Of a stretch of DNA of 42,507 nucleotides, positions 27,357 through 35,462 are shown piece by piece. Below the pieces are notes generated by a model. That model worked only from the letters and a program-made list of their open reading frames with translations, did no database searches and was not told where the DNA came from. The translations under genes were made by a program, and so were the position numbers. Each line of letters starts with the position of its first letter. Positions within the stretch are counted from its first letter, which is position 1. The DNA comes from Bacteroidota bacterium (GTDB lineage Bacteria > Bacteroidota > Bacteroidia > AKYH767-A > 2013-40CM-41-45): NCBI GenBank assembly GCA_026391945.1, contig JAPLDA010000098.1, forward strand, positions 1 through 42,507, written 5' to 3'.

Positions 27357-27388
27357 AAAAAAGGAGAAGGGAAACTTCCGGAATCACT

Positions 27389-28663
27389 TCACGAATTTTT
27401 CCTCACAATCGTCTGGTTCCTGTCGGGGCCAACGGAAACAATGGTTACCGGAACGTTTAATTGCGACTCAATGTATTGGATGTAGTCAGAAAGCTCCTTT
27501 GGAAATTTCGATTCTGCATCAATGCCGGAGAGGTTTTCTTTCCATCCTTTCCGTTCTTCAAGAACAGGTTTCACATCAGCATTGACAATATCGAAAGGCA
27601 TGTAATCAATTTTTTTTCCGTGGTAATGATAATGGGTACAAACAGAAATTTTATCGAAGCCACTCAGCACATCCGGTTTGGTCATGATGAGATCGGTAAC
27701 GCCGTTGAGCATGATGGCATAGCGAAGAGCGGGAAGGTCAATCCATCCGCATCTCCGTGGCCTTCCGGTCGTGGCGCCGAATTCATTGCCAGCTTTCCGG
27801 ATGGCTTCACCGGTTTCATCATTCAGTTCACTGGGAAATGGTCCGCTGCCGACACGTGTTGCATACGCTTTGAAGATTCCGAACACACGACCGATTTTTC
27901 CGGGTGCGATTCCTAAACCGGTGCAGGCTCCGGCGGTAATCGTATTGGAAGAAGTGACAAAAGGATAAGAACCGAAATCAATGTCAAGCAATGATCCCTG
28001 TGCGCCTTCAGCAAGAATATTTTTCCCATCCTTCATGTATTGATGGATGAGATGTTCGCTGTCGACAAAATTCAGTTTCTTCATGGCTTCGATGCCTTCA
28101 AACCAAACCGGTTCAAGTTCTTCGAGGTTGTAAACGAAGTCCATGTTTTTCAGAAGATCGATATGCTTATCGGCCAGTTTCCTGTAACGATCCATGAAAT
28201 CGGCCGCTTCAATATCTCCGACACGCAAACCATTTCTCCCGGTCTTATCCATGTAAGACGGCCCGATTCCTCTCAGCGTGGAACCGATTTTTTCTTTTCC
28301 CTTCATCGACTCAGAAGCTGCATCCAGCAACCGATGCGAAGGAATGATCAGGTGAGCTTTCCGTGATATGAAAAGTTTATTGCTCACCTCCACATTCATT
28401 TTCAGCAACGCATCCACTTCTTTTTTCAGGGTCACAGGATCAATGACAACACCATTGCCGACAATGTTGATGGTTCCATCGCGGAAAATTCCGGAAGGAA
28501 TCGTATGAAGTACGTGTTTGATCCCGTTGAACTCCAGCGTATGACCGGCGTTCGGACCGCCCTGGAAACGCGCAACCACATCATAGTTCGGTGTAAGGAC
28601 ATCCACTATTTTTCCTTTTCCTTCATCTCCCCATTGGAGACCAAGCAACACATCAACTGCCAT
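27389..28663 (-). CDS. purA: Adenylosuccinate synthase
   Basis: PurA makes adenylosuccinate from IMP and aspartate with GTP, the first committed step to AMP. The start is set at ATG 28663 (MAVDVLLGLQ); a TTG two codons upstream is less likely. The product is 424 residues, the normal length. GDEGKGK (12-18, with Asp13) is the GTP P-loop, and NAGHT (38-42) holds the catalytic His41. STLRGIGPSYMDKTGRNGLR and the GxPF/TGRPRRCGWIDLPALRYA region are the family's IMP and aspartate contacts. It lies downstream of a STAS protein and a Fur-family regulator on the same strand, a plausible transcript with a 118-bp gap before purA. Confidence 0.95.
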   Translation of the reverse strand: MAVDVLLGLQWGDEGKGKIVDVLTPNYDVVARFQGGPNAGHTLEFNGIKHVLHTIPSGIFRDGTINIVGNGVVIDPVTLKKEVDALLKMNVEVSNKLFISRKAHLIIPSHRLLDAASESMKGKEKIGSTLRGIGPSYMDKTGRNGLRVGDIEAADFMDRYRKLADKHIDLLKNMDFVYNLEELEPVWFEGIEAMKKLNFVDSEHLIHQYMKDGKNILAEGAQGSLLDIDFGSYPFVTSSNTITAGACTGLGIAPGKIGRVFGIFKAYATRVGSGPFPSELNDETGEAIRKAGNEFGATTGRPRRCGWIDLPALRYAIMLNGVTDLIMTKPDVLSGFDKISVCTHYHYHGKKIDYMPFDIVNADVKPVLEERKGWKENLSGIDAESKFPKELSDYIQYIESQLNVPVTIVSVGPDRNQTIVRKNS

Positions 28664-28781
28664 GTTCAATTTGGAATTTAAGGATGATCATGATTTTGAA
28701 ATACTAAAAACAAAATGTCTGAAAAAGAATAGTCGCGAAATAAAAAAGATTTTTCTATCCATTATCAACTTACCACGAACA

Positions 28782-29129
28782 TCAGTTCTGAAACTGCTTG
28801 ATGGCATTCGGAAGGTTTTCAGCAATCGTGAAAACCGTATTCAGTTTGGTGATGATCAGCAGTTCCTTGATCTTATCTGAAATGCTGCAGATCGAGGTAT
28901 CACCGCCGTTCTTTCTCGACTTCGTGAGGATGTTCACGAGTACATTCAGTCCGTTGCTGTTGAGGTAACGGAAATGCTCCATCGAGATCACGAAATTGTT
29001 GGTGCCTTTCTGGATGAGCTCCTGGATTTCATCCAGCAGGGGAGTAGCCTGATTTTTATCAATCAGGTTGCCGCTCATTTCCACAATGGCGTAAGTTCCT
29101 TTGTTGTTAATCTTGTATGTAAAATCCAT
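28782..29129 (-). CDS. STAS-domain protein, anti-sigma factor antagonist-like
   Basis: A 115-residue single STAS domain. It begins with the strand YAIVEMSGNLIDKNQATPLL, has the central FVISMEHFRYLNSNGLNVLV (the S-x-G region where SpoIIAA-type proteins are phosphorylated on Ser; here Asn-Ser-Asn-Gly), and ends in IKELLIITKLNTVFTIAE. In SpoIIAA/RsbV systems the unphosphorylated antagonist binds an anti-sigma kinase. No kinase or sigma factor is seen nearby. The gene starts 18 bases after the Fur-family stop, so the two are likely co-transcribed. Which sigma circuit it serves cannot be told. Confidence 0.88.
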   Translation of the reverse strand: MDFTYKINNKGTYAIVEMSGNLIDKNQATPLLDEIQELIQKGTNNFVISMEHFRYLNSNGLNVLVNILTKSRKNGGDTSICSISDKIKELLIITKLNTVFTIAENLPNAIKQFQN

Positions 29130-29147
29130 GGGACGAAGATAATTATT

Positions 29148-29615
29148 TCAGTTCTTATATTGACAGGTTCCTTTTTGTGCCAGTTCGTTGCATTTCCCGA
29201 ATAAATTCAGGGAATGGCTGGTAATGCTGAAGTGAAGCAGGTTTCCAACCGTCGACTGAATCTGCTGAATCCGGGGATCGCAAAATTCAAAAATGTGTTC
29301 GCAATCCTCGCAGATCATGTGATCGTGTTGTTTATAGGCAAATGATTTTTCAAAACGTGCCAGGTTTTTTCCGAACTGGTGTTTCATGATCAGTTCGGAG
29401 TTCAGCAACAATTCAATCGTATTGTAAACGGTTGCGCGGCTGACATGATGCTTCTTTTTTTTGATCAGCGTGTACAGGGAATCCACGTCAAAGTGATCCT
29501 CTGTTGAATACACTTCGTCAAGAATCGCAAACCGTTCGGTGGTTTTCCTGTGTCCGTGTTTTTCGAGGTATTCCGTGAATATTTTCTGCACTTTTTTTTT
29601 CTCGTCAGCGTTCAT
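29148..29615 (-). CDS. Fur-family metal-responsive transcriptional regulator
   Basis: A 155-residue Fur/PerR-superfamily repressor. The N-terminal winged helix is present (KTTERFAILDEVYSTEDHFDV, VSRATVYNTIELLLNSELI, with the recognition helix in RATVYNTIE). The dimerisation/metal domain has KQHDHMICEDCEHIFEFCDP, with an HDH motif, one CxxC (CEDC) and a further Cys. A second Cys pair (CNELAQKGTC) is spaced more widely than the classic CxxC, so the structural zinc site may differ. Regulated metal or peroxide could be iron, zinc or hydrogen peroxide; the sequence does not decide. It heads a minus-strand group with a STAS protein and purA. I found no clear operator. Confidence 0.9.
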   Translation of the reverse strand: MNADEKKKVQKIFTEYLEKHGHRKTTERFAILDEVYSTEDHFDVDSLYTLIKKKKHHVSRATVYNTIELLLNSELIMKHQFGKNLARFEKSFAYKQHDHMICEDCEHIFEFCDPRIQQIQSTVGNLLHFSITSHSLNLFGKCNELAQKGTCQYKN

Positions 29616-29738
29616 GTTTTCCCAGTCTCAGATTCCAAAGCCGAAGTAACTAATTTTATGTCAAACAGGAAAATTCGACGCAAACTATCTATTGACAACC
29701 GACGTTCATAACTTCTGCAAATGCTGATTCATAAAGCA

Positions 29739-29768
29739 TTTCACAGCTTTTCATTAAAAGTAATTTTG
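29739..29768 (+). promoter_or_regulatory. Candidate promoter of the GH3-hydrolase fusion gene
   Basis: TAATTTTG at 29761-29768 matches TAnnTTTG; a TTT at 29739-29741 is 19 bases upstream as a weak -33 element. The ATG at 29792 follows 24 bases later. Confidence 0.45.
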
Positions 29769-29791
29769 CTTTTCACTTCCCCGATATCCGA

Positions 29792-32749
29792 ATGTCATTA
29801 AAAACAATTGTATCCATATTGCTTAAAGCGTGTATCTTTTTTTTTCTTTTTCTTTTCTCCTGCACACTGAAAGCGCAGGAGAAACTTCCGCCTTTCATTT
29901 CGAAACAATCTGCTCATTGGGCGGATTCAGTCATCTCCGGCCTGTCGCCTGAACAGCGCATCGCGCAACTGTTCATGGTTGCCGCGTGGAGCAACAAGGA
30001 TTCCGTTCATGTGAATGAAATCAAACAACTGATCACCACATGGGGAATCGGCGGACTCATTTTTTTTCAGGGCGGACCGGTTCGCCAGGCTTTGCTCACC
30101 AATCAATACCAGTCGTTGTCGAAAGTTCCGCTGCTCATTGGAATTGATGGCGAATGGGGATTGGCCATGCGTCTCGACAGCACCATCCGTTTTCCGCGGC
30201 AGATGACACTTTCAGCGATGCCTGAAGATACCCTGGTTTATACCATGGGAGAGGAGATTGCGCGCGAATGTAAACGAATGGGAATACACACTAACTTTTC
30301 TCCCGTGGCTGATGTCAATAACAATCCCCAGAACCCGATCATCGGCAGCCGTTCGTTCAGTGATGATAAAAATACGGTGGCAAAATATGCTTCCGTTTAT
30401 ATGAAAGCATTGCAGGATCATTTCATCCTGGCTACCGGAAAACATTTTCCCGGTCATGGCGACACGGATATGGACTCGCATCTTTCGTTGCCGACCATCC
30501 GGAATTCAAAAACAGAGATGGATACGCTGGAGTTGTATCCTTTCAGATCGCTGATCCGGCAAGGACTTGGCGGGATGATGGTGGCACATTTGAGCGTCCC
30601 GGCTTTCGACAGCATTCCGGATCATCCTTCCACGCTTTCAAAAAATATTGTCACAGGTTTATTGAAAGAACAGATGGGATTTAAAGGAATCGTCTTCACC
30701 GATGCTTTGAATATGAAAGGCGTGAGTGCCTGCTACAAACCCGGTGTACTCGATAAACTTGCTCTGCTCGCAGGCAACGATGTGATGTTGTATTCTGAAG
30801 ACGTGCACAAAGCCATCGATGAAATTCACCTCGCTGTGGAAAACTGTGAAATCAAACAGGAAGAAATTGATGCAAGGGCGAAAAAAATCCTGATGCTGAA
30901 ATACTGGGTGGGATTGAATTATTACCATTCCATTGATACCACGCACCTGTATGCTGATCTGAATACTTCATCAGCACAATACCTCCGGAATTTGTTGTAT
31001 GAAAAATCGCTGACCTTGCTGAGGAACAAGGATTCCATTCTTCCGTTACAGCATCTCGATTCGCTCAGGATTGCATCGGTAGTCGTTGGTGATCCGAAAA
31101 ATAATCCGTTTCAGCAACAACTTCAGATGTATGCTCCCGTTGATTGTTACGCCATTGAGAAAGATGCGCCGGTAAGTGTTTTTGAAGCAGTTGAAAAATT
31201 TCTTGTCAACTATGATGTGGTGATTTTGAGTCTTCACAACACCACCATGAATGCGCAAAAGGATTTTGGAATGACGGAAGCGGAATTGAAATTCATGAGC
31301 AAGGTTGTCGCACAACACAAAACCATCTTTGTTGATTTCGGAAATCCATACACCTTGTCGAAACTGGAATTTCTGAAGGATGCTGCGGCATTCGTCATGG
31401 CTTACGAGGACATGCCCGTTTCACAGAACCTCGCTGCCCAGTTGCTGTTTGGTGGTATTGAATCAAAAGGAAAATTACCGGTTGCATCCAACGGAGTATT
31501 TCCCAAAAACAGCGGCCTGGCAACTCCGCCGCCCATCCGTTTTAAATATACGTATCCTGAAGATGTAGGTATCAAAAGCGATGCTCTGAATAAAATTGAT
31601 TCAATAGTATGGAAAGCCATCCGGGCAGGGGCTTTCCCGGGTTGTGAGGTGTTGGTTGCAAAAGATCAGAAAATCATTTATTACAAATCATTCGGTACGC
31701 ATACTTACAAGGATACCTCTCGCGTCATGAATACGGATCTGTACGATGTGGCTTCCGTCACCAAAATTGTCGCCACCGGGCTCGCCGCGATGAATCTCGT
31801 GGATGAAAAAAAAATGGATCTGAACCAGCCTCTTTCAGAGTACCTGCCGGCTTTGCTTTTTACAAACAAGAAAAACCTGGTGATCCGGGATGTGATGGCT
31901 CACCAGGCAGGATTGCAACCGTGGATCCCATTCTGGAAAAATACATTGAACGAACAAGGCAACCTGTCGGATAAAATTTTCGTGCGGAAGGAAAATGAAA
32001 ATTTTTCTGTTCGTGTGGCGGAGAATATTTACATGAGAAACAGCTACCGTGATTCCGTCATGCAATGGGTTTACAATTCACCGGTCGGTGATCGTGGAAA
32101 ATATGTTTACAGTGATCTTGGTCCGATCCTCATGAAGTCAGCAATTGAAAAAATCACCTCGCAATCATTGGATCAATACCTGGATCAGAAATTTTACCGT
32201 CCGCTTGGATTAAACAATTTCTCCTTCCATCCGCGAAATAAATTTGATCTGAAAAGAATCATCCCGACAGAAAACGATACACTTTTCCGGCACCAACTTC
32301 TTCATGCCGATGTGCACGATCCTGCAGCGGCTTTGTTTGGCGGCGTTTCAGGGAATGCGGGAGTATTTTCAAATGCAAACGATGTGGCTGTGATCATGCA
32401 GATGTGCCTGAACAGGGGATTTTACGGAGGTAAAAAATACATCAGCCAGACAACGGTGAATGAATTCACCAAACAACAGTTTCCATTGAATAAAAACCGT
32501 CGCGGACTTTTCTTTGATAAGCCCGAACCGGATCCCAAAAAAGCAAGTCCGGTTTGCAAAGATGCTTCTTTGAAAACATTCGGACACCAGGGTTTTACGG
32601 GAACGTGTACCTGGGTAGATCCGGAATATAACCTCGTATATGTTTTTCTTTCCAACCGCGTCAACCCCGATGCTTCCAACGAAAAGCTTGTGAAGATGAA
32701 TGTGAGAACGGAGATCCAGCAGGTGATTTATGATGCGATGAGGAAGTAG
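29792..32749 (+). CDS. Exported GH3 glycosidase fused to a beta-lactamase-fold serine hydrolase (985 aa)
   Basis: A signal peptide or lipoprotein-like leader is present (FFFLFLFSCTLKAQE). The first ~560 residues are a family 3 glycoside hydrolase: SPVADVNNNPQNPIIGSRSF (170-189), the NagZ-type loop KHFPGHGDTDMDSH (217-230) carrying the Asp/His acid-base dyad, and FTDALNMKG with the nucleophile Asp304. A GH3 C-terminal alpha/beta domain follows (~395-590). The last ~390 residues are a class C beta-lactamase/DD-peptidase-like hydrolase with SVTK (Ser655, Lys658), YSD (773-775) and HQGFTG. NagZ-type GH3 enzymes release N-acetylglucosamine from muropeptides, and serine hydrolases of this fold act on D-amino-acid peptides, so combined cell-wall recycling or turnover in the periplasm is likely. 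This fusion is known in Bacteroidota; substrates here are inferred. Confidence 0.9.
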   Translation: MSLKTIVSILLKACIFFFLFLFSCTLKAQEKLPPFISKQSAHWADSVISGLSPEQRIAQLFMVAAWSNKDSVHVNEIKQLITTWGIGGLIFFQGGPVRQALLTNQYQSLSKVPLLIGIDGEWGLAMRLDSTIRFPRQMTLSAMPEDTLVYTMGEEIARECKRMGIHTNFSPVADVNNNPQNPIIGSRSFSDDKNTVAKYASVYMKALQDHFILATGKHFPGHGDTDMDSHLSLPTIRNSKTEMDTLELYPFRSLIRQGLGGMMVAHLSVPAFDSIPDHPSTLSKNIVTGLLKEQMGFKGIVFTDALNMKGVSACYKPGVLDKLALLAGNDVMLYSEDVHKAIDEIHLAVENCEIKQEEIDARAKKILMLKYWVGLNYYHSIDTTHLYADLNTSSAQYLRNLLYEKSLTLLRNKDSILPLQHLDSLRIASVVVGDPKNNPFQQQLQMYAPVDCYAIEKDAPVSVFEAVEKFLVNYDVVILSLHNTTMNAQKDFGMTEAELKFMSKVVAQHKTIFVDFGNPYTLSKLEFLKDAAAFVMAYEDMPVSQNLAAQLLFGGIESKGKLPVASNGVFPKNSGLATPPPIRFKYTYPEDVGIKSDALNKIDSIVWKAIRAGAFPGCEVLVAKDQKIIYYKSFGTHTYKDTSRVMNTDLYDVASVTKIVATGLAAMNLVDEKKMDLNQPLSEYLPALLFTNKKNLVIRDVMAHQAGLQPWIPFWKNTLNEQGNLSDKIFVRKENENFSVRVAENIYMRNSYRDSVMQWVYNSPVGDRGKYVYSDLGPILMKSAIEKITSQSLDQYLDQKFYRPLGLNNFSFHPRNKFDLKRIIPTENDTLFRHQLLHADVHDPAAALFGGVSGNAGVFSNANDVAVIMQMCLNRGFYGGKKYISQTTVNEFTKQQFPLNKNRRGLFFDKPEPDPKKASPVCKDASLKTFGHQGFTGTCTWVDPEYNLVYVFLSNRVNPDASNEKLVKMNVRTEIQQVIYDAMRK

Positions 32750-32845
32750 TGTTTGAGTGAATGAGTATGTAAGTGTTTGAGTACTTAGCCTCTTAAATCA
32801 ATACTTACAATACTTCAACACGTAAATACTGAAGCACCCGAACAC
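32749..32845. repeat. Imperfect inverted repeat before the S23 gene
   Basis: A left arm from 32749 (GTGTTTGAGTGAATGAGTAT and onward) and a right arm ending at 32845 (the complement of GTGTTCGGGTGCTTCAGTAT) align without gaps over nearly 40 bases, with roughly three quarters identity. The arms are built from GAGT/AGTATTT-like words. It begins at the end of the GH3-hydrolase gene and could double as a terminator stem, but has no T-tract. Confidence 0.6.
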
Positions 32846-32871
32846 ATATCTTTTTATTCGAACTCTTTTCT

Positions 32872-32879
32872 TATTTTTG
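32872..32879 (+). promoter_or_regulatory. Candidate -7 box (TATTTTTG) for the S23 gene
   Basis: TATTTTTG, followed by CATC, fits TAnnTTTG and ends 25 bases before the ATG at 32905. The -33 position has only a T-rich run near 32850. Confidence 0.4.
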
Positions 32880-32904
32880 CATCAAATTAAAAATTTTCAA
32901 CATC

Positions 32905-33279
32905 ATGGCAGAAATTAAACATTTTGAAGAATTGCATTACTGGCAGAAATCCCGGGTGCTTGTTCAGAGAATTTATTACATCAGCAAAGAAGGAGAGTTG
33001 TCCAAAGATTATGATTTGAAATCGCAACTTCGCAGAGCTGCATTATCAACCATGAATAACATTGCTGAAGGGTTTTCACGATTCAGCAAAAAAGATTTTA
33101 TTAAATTCCTGGATTACACAGTCGGTTCATCTGCAGAAATAAAAAGCATGTTGTATGTTCTTGAAGACTTGAATTATGTTCACCCTAAAATAATAGATGA
33201 ACTTCGGATACTTACCGATGACACTCACAATCTTACTTCAGGTCTGATCAGGTATCTTAGAAAGAAAAAAGGTGGATGA
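32905..33279 (+). CDS. S23/four-helix-bundle protein
   Basis: A 124-residue all-helical protein of the S23 (23S rRNA intervening-sequence, TIGR02436) four-helix-bundle family. Signatures are HFEELHYWQKSRVLVQRIYY at the start, LKSQLRRAALSTMNNIAEGF, SRFSKKDFIKFLDYTVGS and AEIKSMLYVLEDLNYV. Family proteins form pentameric bundles with a basic surface and are found both in rRNA intervening sequences and as stand-alone genes; their function is unknown. Here no rRNA is nearby. The gene is flanked on both sides by unusual short repeats and sits alone between a cell-wall enzyme and bshA, as if inserted. It could be cargo of a small element. Confidence 0.9.
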   Translation: MAEIKHFEELHYWQKSRVLVQRIYYISKEGELSKDYDLKSQLRRAALSTMNNIAEGFSRFSKKDFIKFLDYTVGSSAEIKSMLYVLEDLNYVHPKIIDELRILTDDTHNLTSGLIRYLRKKKGG

Positions 33280-33295
33280 GTGTTGCACTTCTAAC

Positions 33296-33337
33296 ACTTA
33301 CTCACATCAACACATCAAGACTTACTTACATCAACAC
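33296..33337 (+). repeat. 24-bp-period direct repeat between the S23 gene and bshA
   Basis: ACTTACTCACATCAACAC (33296-33313) and ACTTACTTACATCAACAC (33320-33337) match at 17 of 18 positions, with a 24-base period. Read in reverse complement, the words (GTGTTGATGTGAGTAAGT) resemble the GTGTTTGAGTGAATGAGT-type words left of the S23 gene, so the flanks are roughly inverted to each other. Confidence 0.6.
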
Positions 33338-33343
33338 CTACTC

Positions 33344-34477
33344 ATGAACATTGGCATCTTATGTTACCCGACTTTCGGTGGTAGTGGAGTCGTGGCTACC
33401 GAACTCGGGAAAGCACTTTCCGAAAAAGGCCATCACATACATTTCATCACCTACAGCCAGCCTGTTCGCCTTGAACATTTTTCCGAAAACGTTTCTTACC
33501 ATGAAGTGAGTGTCGCTGATTATCCTGTCTTTGAATATGCTCCTTACGAAACTGCATTGACGAGCAAACTCGTTGACGTGGCTTTGTTTGAGAAACTCGA
33601 CATCATCCATGTTCATTATGCCATTCCTCATGCATCGGTGGCATACATGGCGAAACAAATTTTAGCTGCACAGGGTTACCATGTTCCTTTTGTCACTACG
33701 TTGCACGGAACCGACATCACACTGGTCGGGAAGAACCCGGGGTATACTCCTGTGGTCACGTTTGCCATCAACATGAGCGATGCCGTGACGGCGGTTTCAA
33801 AAAACTTAATGGATGAAACCTATCATTCGTTTAAGATCAAAAAGGAAATTGAAGTGATTCCAAACTTCATTGATTTGCGAAGGTTCAACAAACAACGCAA
33901 GGAACATTTCAAGAGAGCCATTGCGCCGAATAACGAGCGGCTGCTGGTTCATGCATCCAACTTCCGGCCGGTGAAACGCGTAAGTGATGTCGTAAAAATA
34001 TTCAATCGTGTAGTTGAAAAAGTTCCTGCGAAACTTTTGCTGATCGGCGACGGACCTGACCGTACCAACATTGAAATGGAATGCCGCGAATCGAAAGCAT
34101 GCGATCACATCCGTTTCCTTGGCAAGCAGGAAGCGATTGAAGAAATTTTATCTGTGTCCGATTTATTCATCCTTCCCTCTGAAACGGAAAGTTTCGGGTT
34201 GGCCGCACTGGAAGCCATGGCCTGCCAGGTTCCTGTGATCTCCAGTGATACCGGCGGGATTCCGGAATTGAATGTACACGGTGTCACCGGTTTCATGAGT
34301 CATGTGGGCGATGTGGATGACATGGCAAAAAATGCGATTCACATTCTTGAAAACGATGAACGGTTATTCAAGTTCAAACACCAGGCATTGGAGCACGCTA
34401 AAAAATTTGACATCAGAAAAATTTTACCCATGTACGAATCACTGTATGAACGCGTGATCCGTCAATCTAAATCCTGA
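33344..34477 (+). CDS. bshA: N-acetyl-alpha-D-glucosaminyl L-malate synthase
   Basis: BshA joins UDP-GlcNAc and L-malate, the first step of bacillithiol synthesis. I start at ATG 33344 (MNIGILCYPTFGGSGVVATE); a GTG 24 codons upstream would add repeat-derived sequence. The product is 377 residues, the normal length, with a GT-B fold of family GT4. FGGSGVVATELGKAL binds the nucleotide sugar, and HFITYSQPVRL, THLHGTDITLVG-like (TTLHGTDITLVG) and NFIDLRRF are BshA hallmarks. SETESFGLAALEAMACQVPV is the retaining-GT E-x7-E motif. Other bsh genes (bshB, bshC) are not in the window, so they must lie elsewhere. Confidence 0.94.
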   Translation: MNIGILCYPTFGGSGVVATELGKALSEKGHHIHFITYSQPVRLEHFSENVSYHEVSVADYPVFEYAPYETALTSKLVDVALFEKLDIIHVHYAIPHASVAYMAKQILAAQGYHVPFVTTLHGTDITLVGKNPGYTPVVTFAINMSDAVTAVSKNLMDETYHSFKIKKEIEVIPNFIDLRRFNKQRKEHFKRAIAPNNERLLVHASNFRPVKRVSDVVKIFNRVVEKVPAKLLLIGDGPDRTNIEMECRESKACDHIRFLGKQEAIEEILSVSDLFILPSETESFGLAALEAMACQVPVISSDTGGIPELNVHGVTGFMSHVGDVDDMAKNAIHILENDERLFKFKHQALEHAKKFDIRKILPMYESLYERVIRQSKS

Positions 34478-34507
34478 TTCTATTCACAAAATAAAAACTC
34501 TTGTATT

Positions 34508-35074
34508 ATGGCAATTTTCCCTTTCCCTTACATCGCTGCATTGCACATCATCTTTGTGGTAACCTGGTTCGCCGGTTTGTTTTACATCGTCCGGTTGTTT
34601 ATCTATCACCGTGAAGCGGATAAAAAACCGGAACCGGAGCGCAGCATCCTCATCAATCATTTCAAAGGCGCTGAAAAACGTCTCTGGTACGGAATTACAT
34701 GGCCATCGATGATCGGTGTTTATATTTTCGGGTTCTGGCTTTATTATGATATCTACAATTTTAATTTCCCGGGTTGGCTCTCTATTAAATTGGCTTTTAT
34801 TTTCGGGCTGACATTGTATCATCTGCAGTGTGGACTGATCTTAAAACATTTTCAAAAAGGAAACATGAAGTACTCTTCCTTCAAACTCCGTTTGTGGAAT
34901 GAAGTAGCCACGTTGTTTTTAGTCGCCATCGTTTTTATTGTCGTGCTGAAAGACCAGGGAAACTGGCTGTGGGGAATCGTCGGACTTGCTATTTTCACCA
35001 TCCTTCTTCTTATGGGAATCTATGTATACAGGAAGAAGAGAGAAAAAATTGAACAGGATATTGAGAAAAAATAG
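34508..35074 (+). CDS. HemJ/CopD-family membrane protein
   Basis: A 188-residue protein with four or five membrane helices that resembles the HemJ/UPF0093 protoporphyrinogen IX oxidase family, also listed as CopD-like. Signatures are ALHIIFVVTWFAGLFYIVRL with the conserved His in helix 1, then FIYHREA, EKRLWYGITWPSM, WLSIKLAFIFGLTLYHLQCG with the conserved Lys, and a tail with RLWNEVATLFLVAIVFIVVL. HemJ oxidises protoporphyrinogen IX in haem synthesis, linked to the respiratory chain; the conserved His and Lys support that role more than copper transport. It follows bshA by 30 bases and ends in a terminator shared with the convergent SUI1-family gene. Confidence 0.82.
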   Translation: MAIFPFPYIAALHIIFVVTWFAGLFYIVRLFIYHREADKKPEPERSILINHFKGAEKRLWYGITWPSMIGVYIFGFWLYYDIYNFNFPGWLSIKLAFIFGLTLYHLQCGLILKHFQKGNMKYSSFKLRLWNEVATLFLVAIVFIVVLKDQGNWLWGIVGLAIFTILLLMGIYVYRKKREKIEQDIEKK

Positions 35075-35083
35075 AACAGAAAT

Positions 35084-35111
35084 GGCGGGAAATCAGCCTC
35101 CCGCTTTTTTT
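35084..35111 (+). terminator. Terminator overlapping the convergent SUI1-family gene end
   Basis: GCGGG (35085-35089) and CCCGC (35100-35104) form a 5-bp stem followed by T7 (35105-35111), just past the HemJ-like stop. The element runs into the last codons of the convergent gene, so both genes share very little space. Confidence 0.6.
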
Positions 35112-35431
35112 GCTTTGTAACCTTTCTCAAGCAATAACTTCATCACTTTGTCGCGTTGGTTTCCCTGGATCAGGATCACTCCGTCTTTGACTGATCCGCC
35201 GACTCCGCATTTTACCTTTAGTTCTTTTCCCAGTTTTTCCAGTTCAACACCGGAGCCATAAAATTCCCTTACGATCGTCACCGCTTTCCCACCGTGGTAT
35301 TCCAGCCACACTCTCAGGTCCTGCTGATTGGCGGCAACATTACTCTTTTCAACCGGCTCTGACGACGCGTACTGAAAATCGGGATTCGTAGAGTAAACGA
35401 CTCCGGAGATGTTTTTATTTTTCTTAGACAT
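35093..35431 (-). CDS. SUI1/YciH-family translation factor
   Basis: A 112-residue protein of the SUI1/eIF1-like (YciH) family. The start is taken at ATG 35431; a TTG two codons upstream is less likely. The C-terminal core has LRVWLEYHGGKAVTIVREF, then LEKLGKELKVKCGVGGSVKD (the family's K-x-x-x-x-G-x-G-x-x) and ILIQGNQRDKVMKLLLEKGY. In bacteria YciH modulates start-site selection by ribosomes under stress; that is family knowledge. The N-terminal ~45 residues are a polar tail. It is last in a minus-strand group beginning with the LTA-synthase-like gene, though translation regulation has no obvious link to lipids. Confidence 0.9.
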   Translation of the reverse strand: MSKKNKNISGVVYSTNPDFQYASSEPVEKSNVAANQQDLRVWLEYHGGKAVTIVREFYGSGVELEKLGKELKVKCGVGGSVKDGVILIQGNQRDKVMKLLLEKGYKAKKAGG

Positions 35432-35462
35432 CCGCAAGGAATTCAGGTTGAGAAATGATGGT

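Noticed and set aside
32905-33279. S23 gene as evidence of an rRNA intervening sequence
   Set aside because: No 16S or 23S rRNA sequence is present around it; it is a stand-alone gene.
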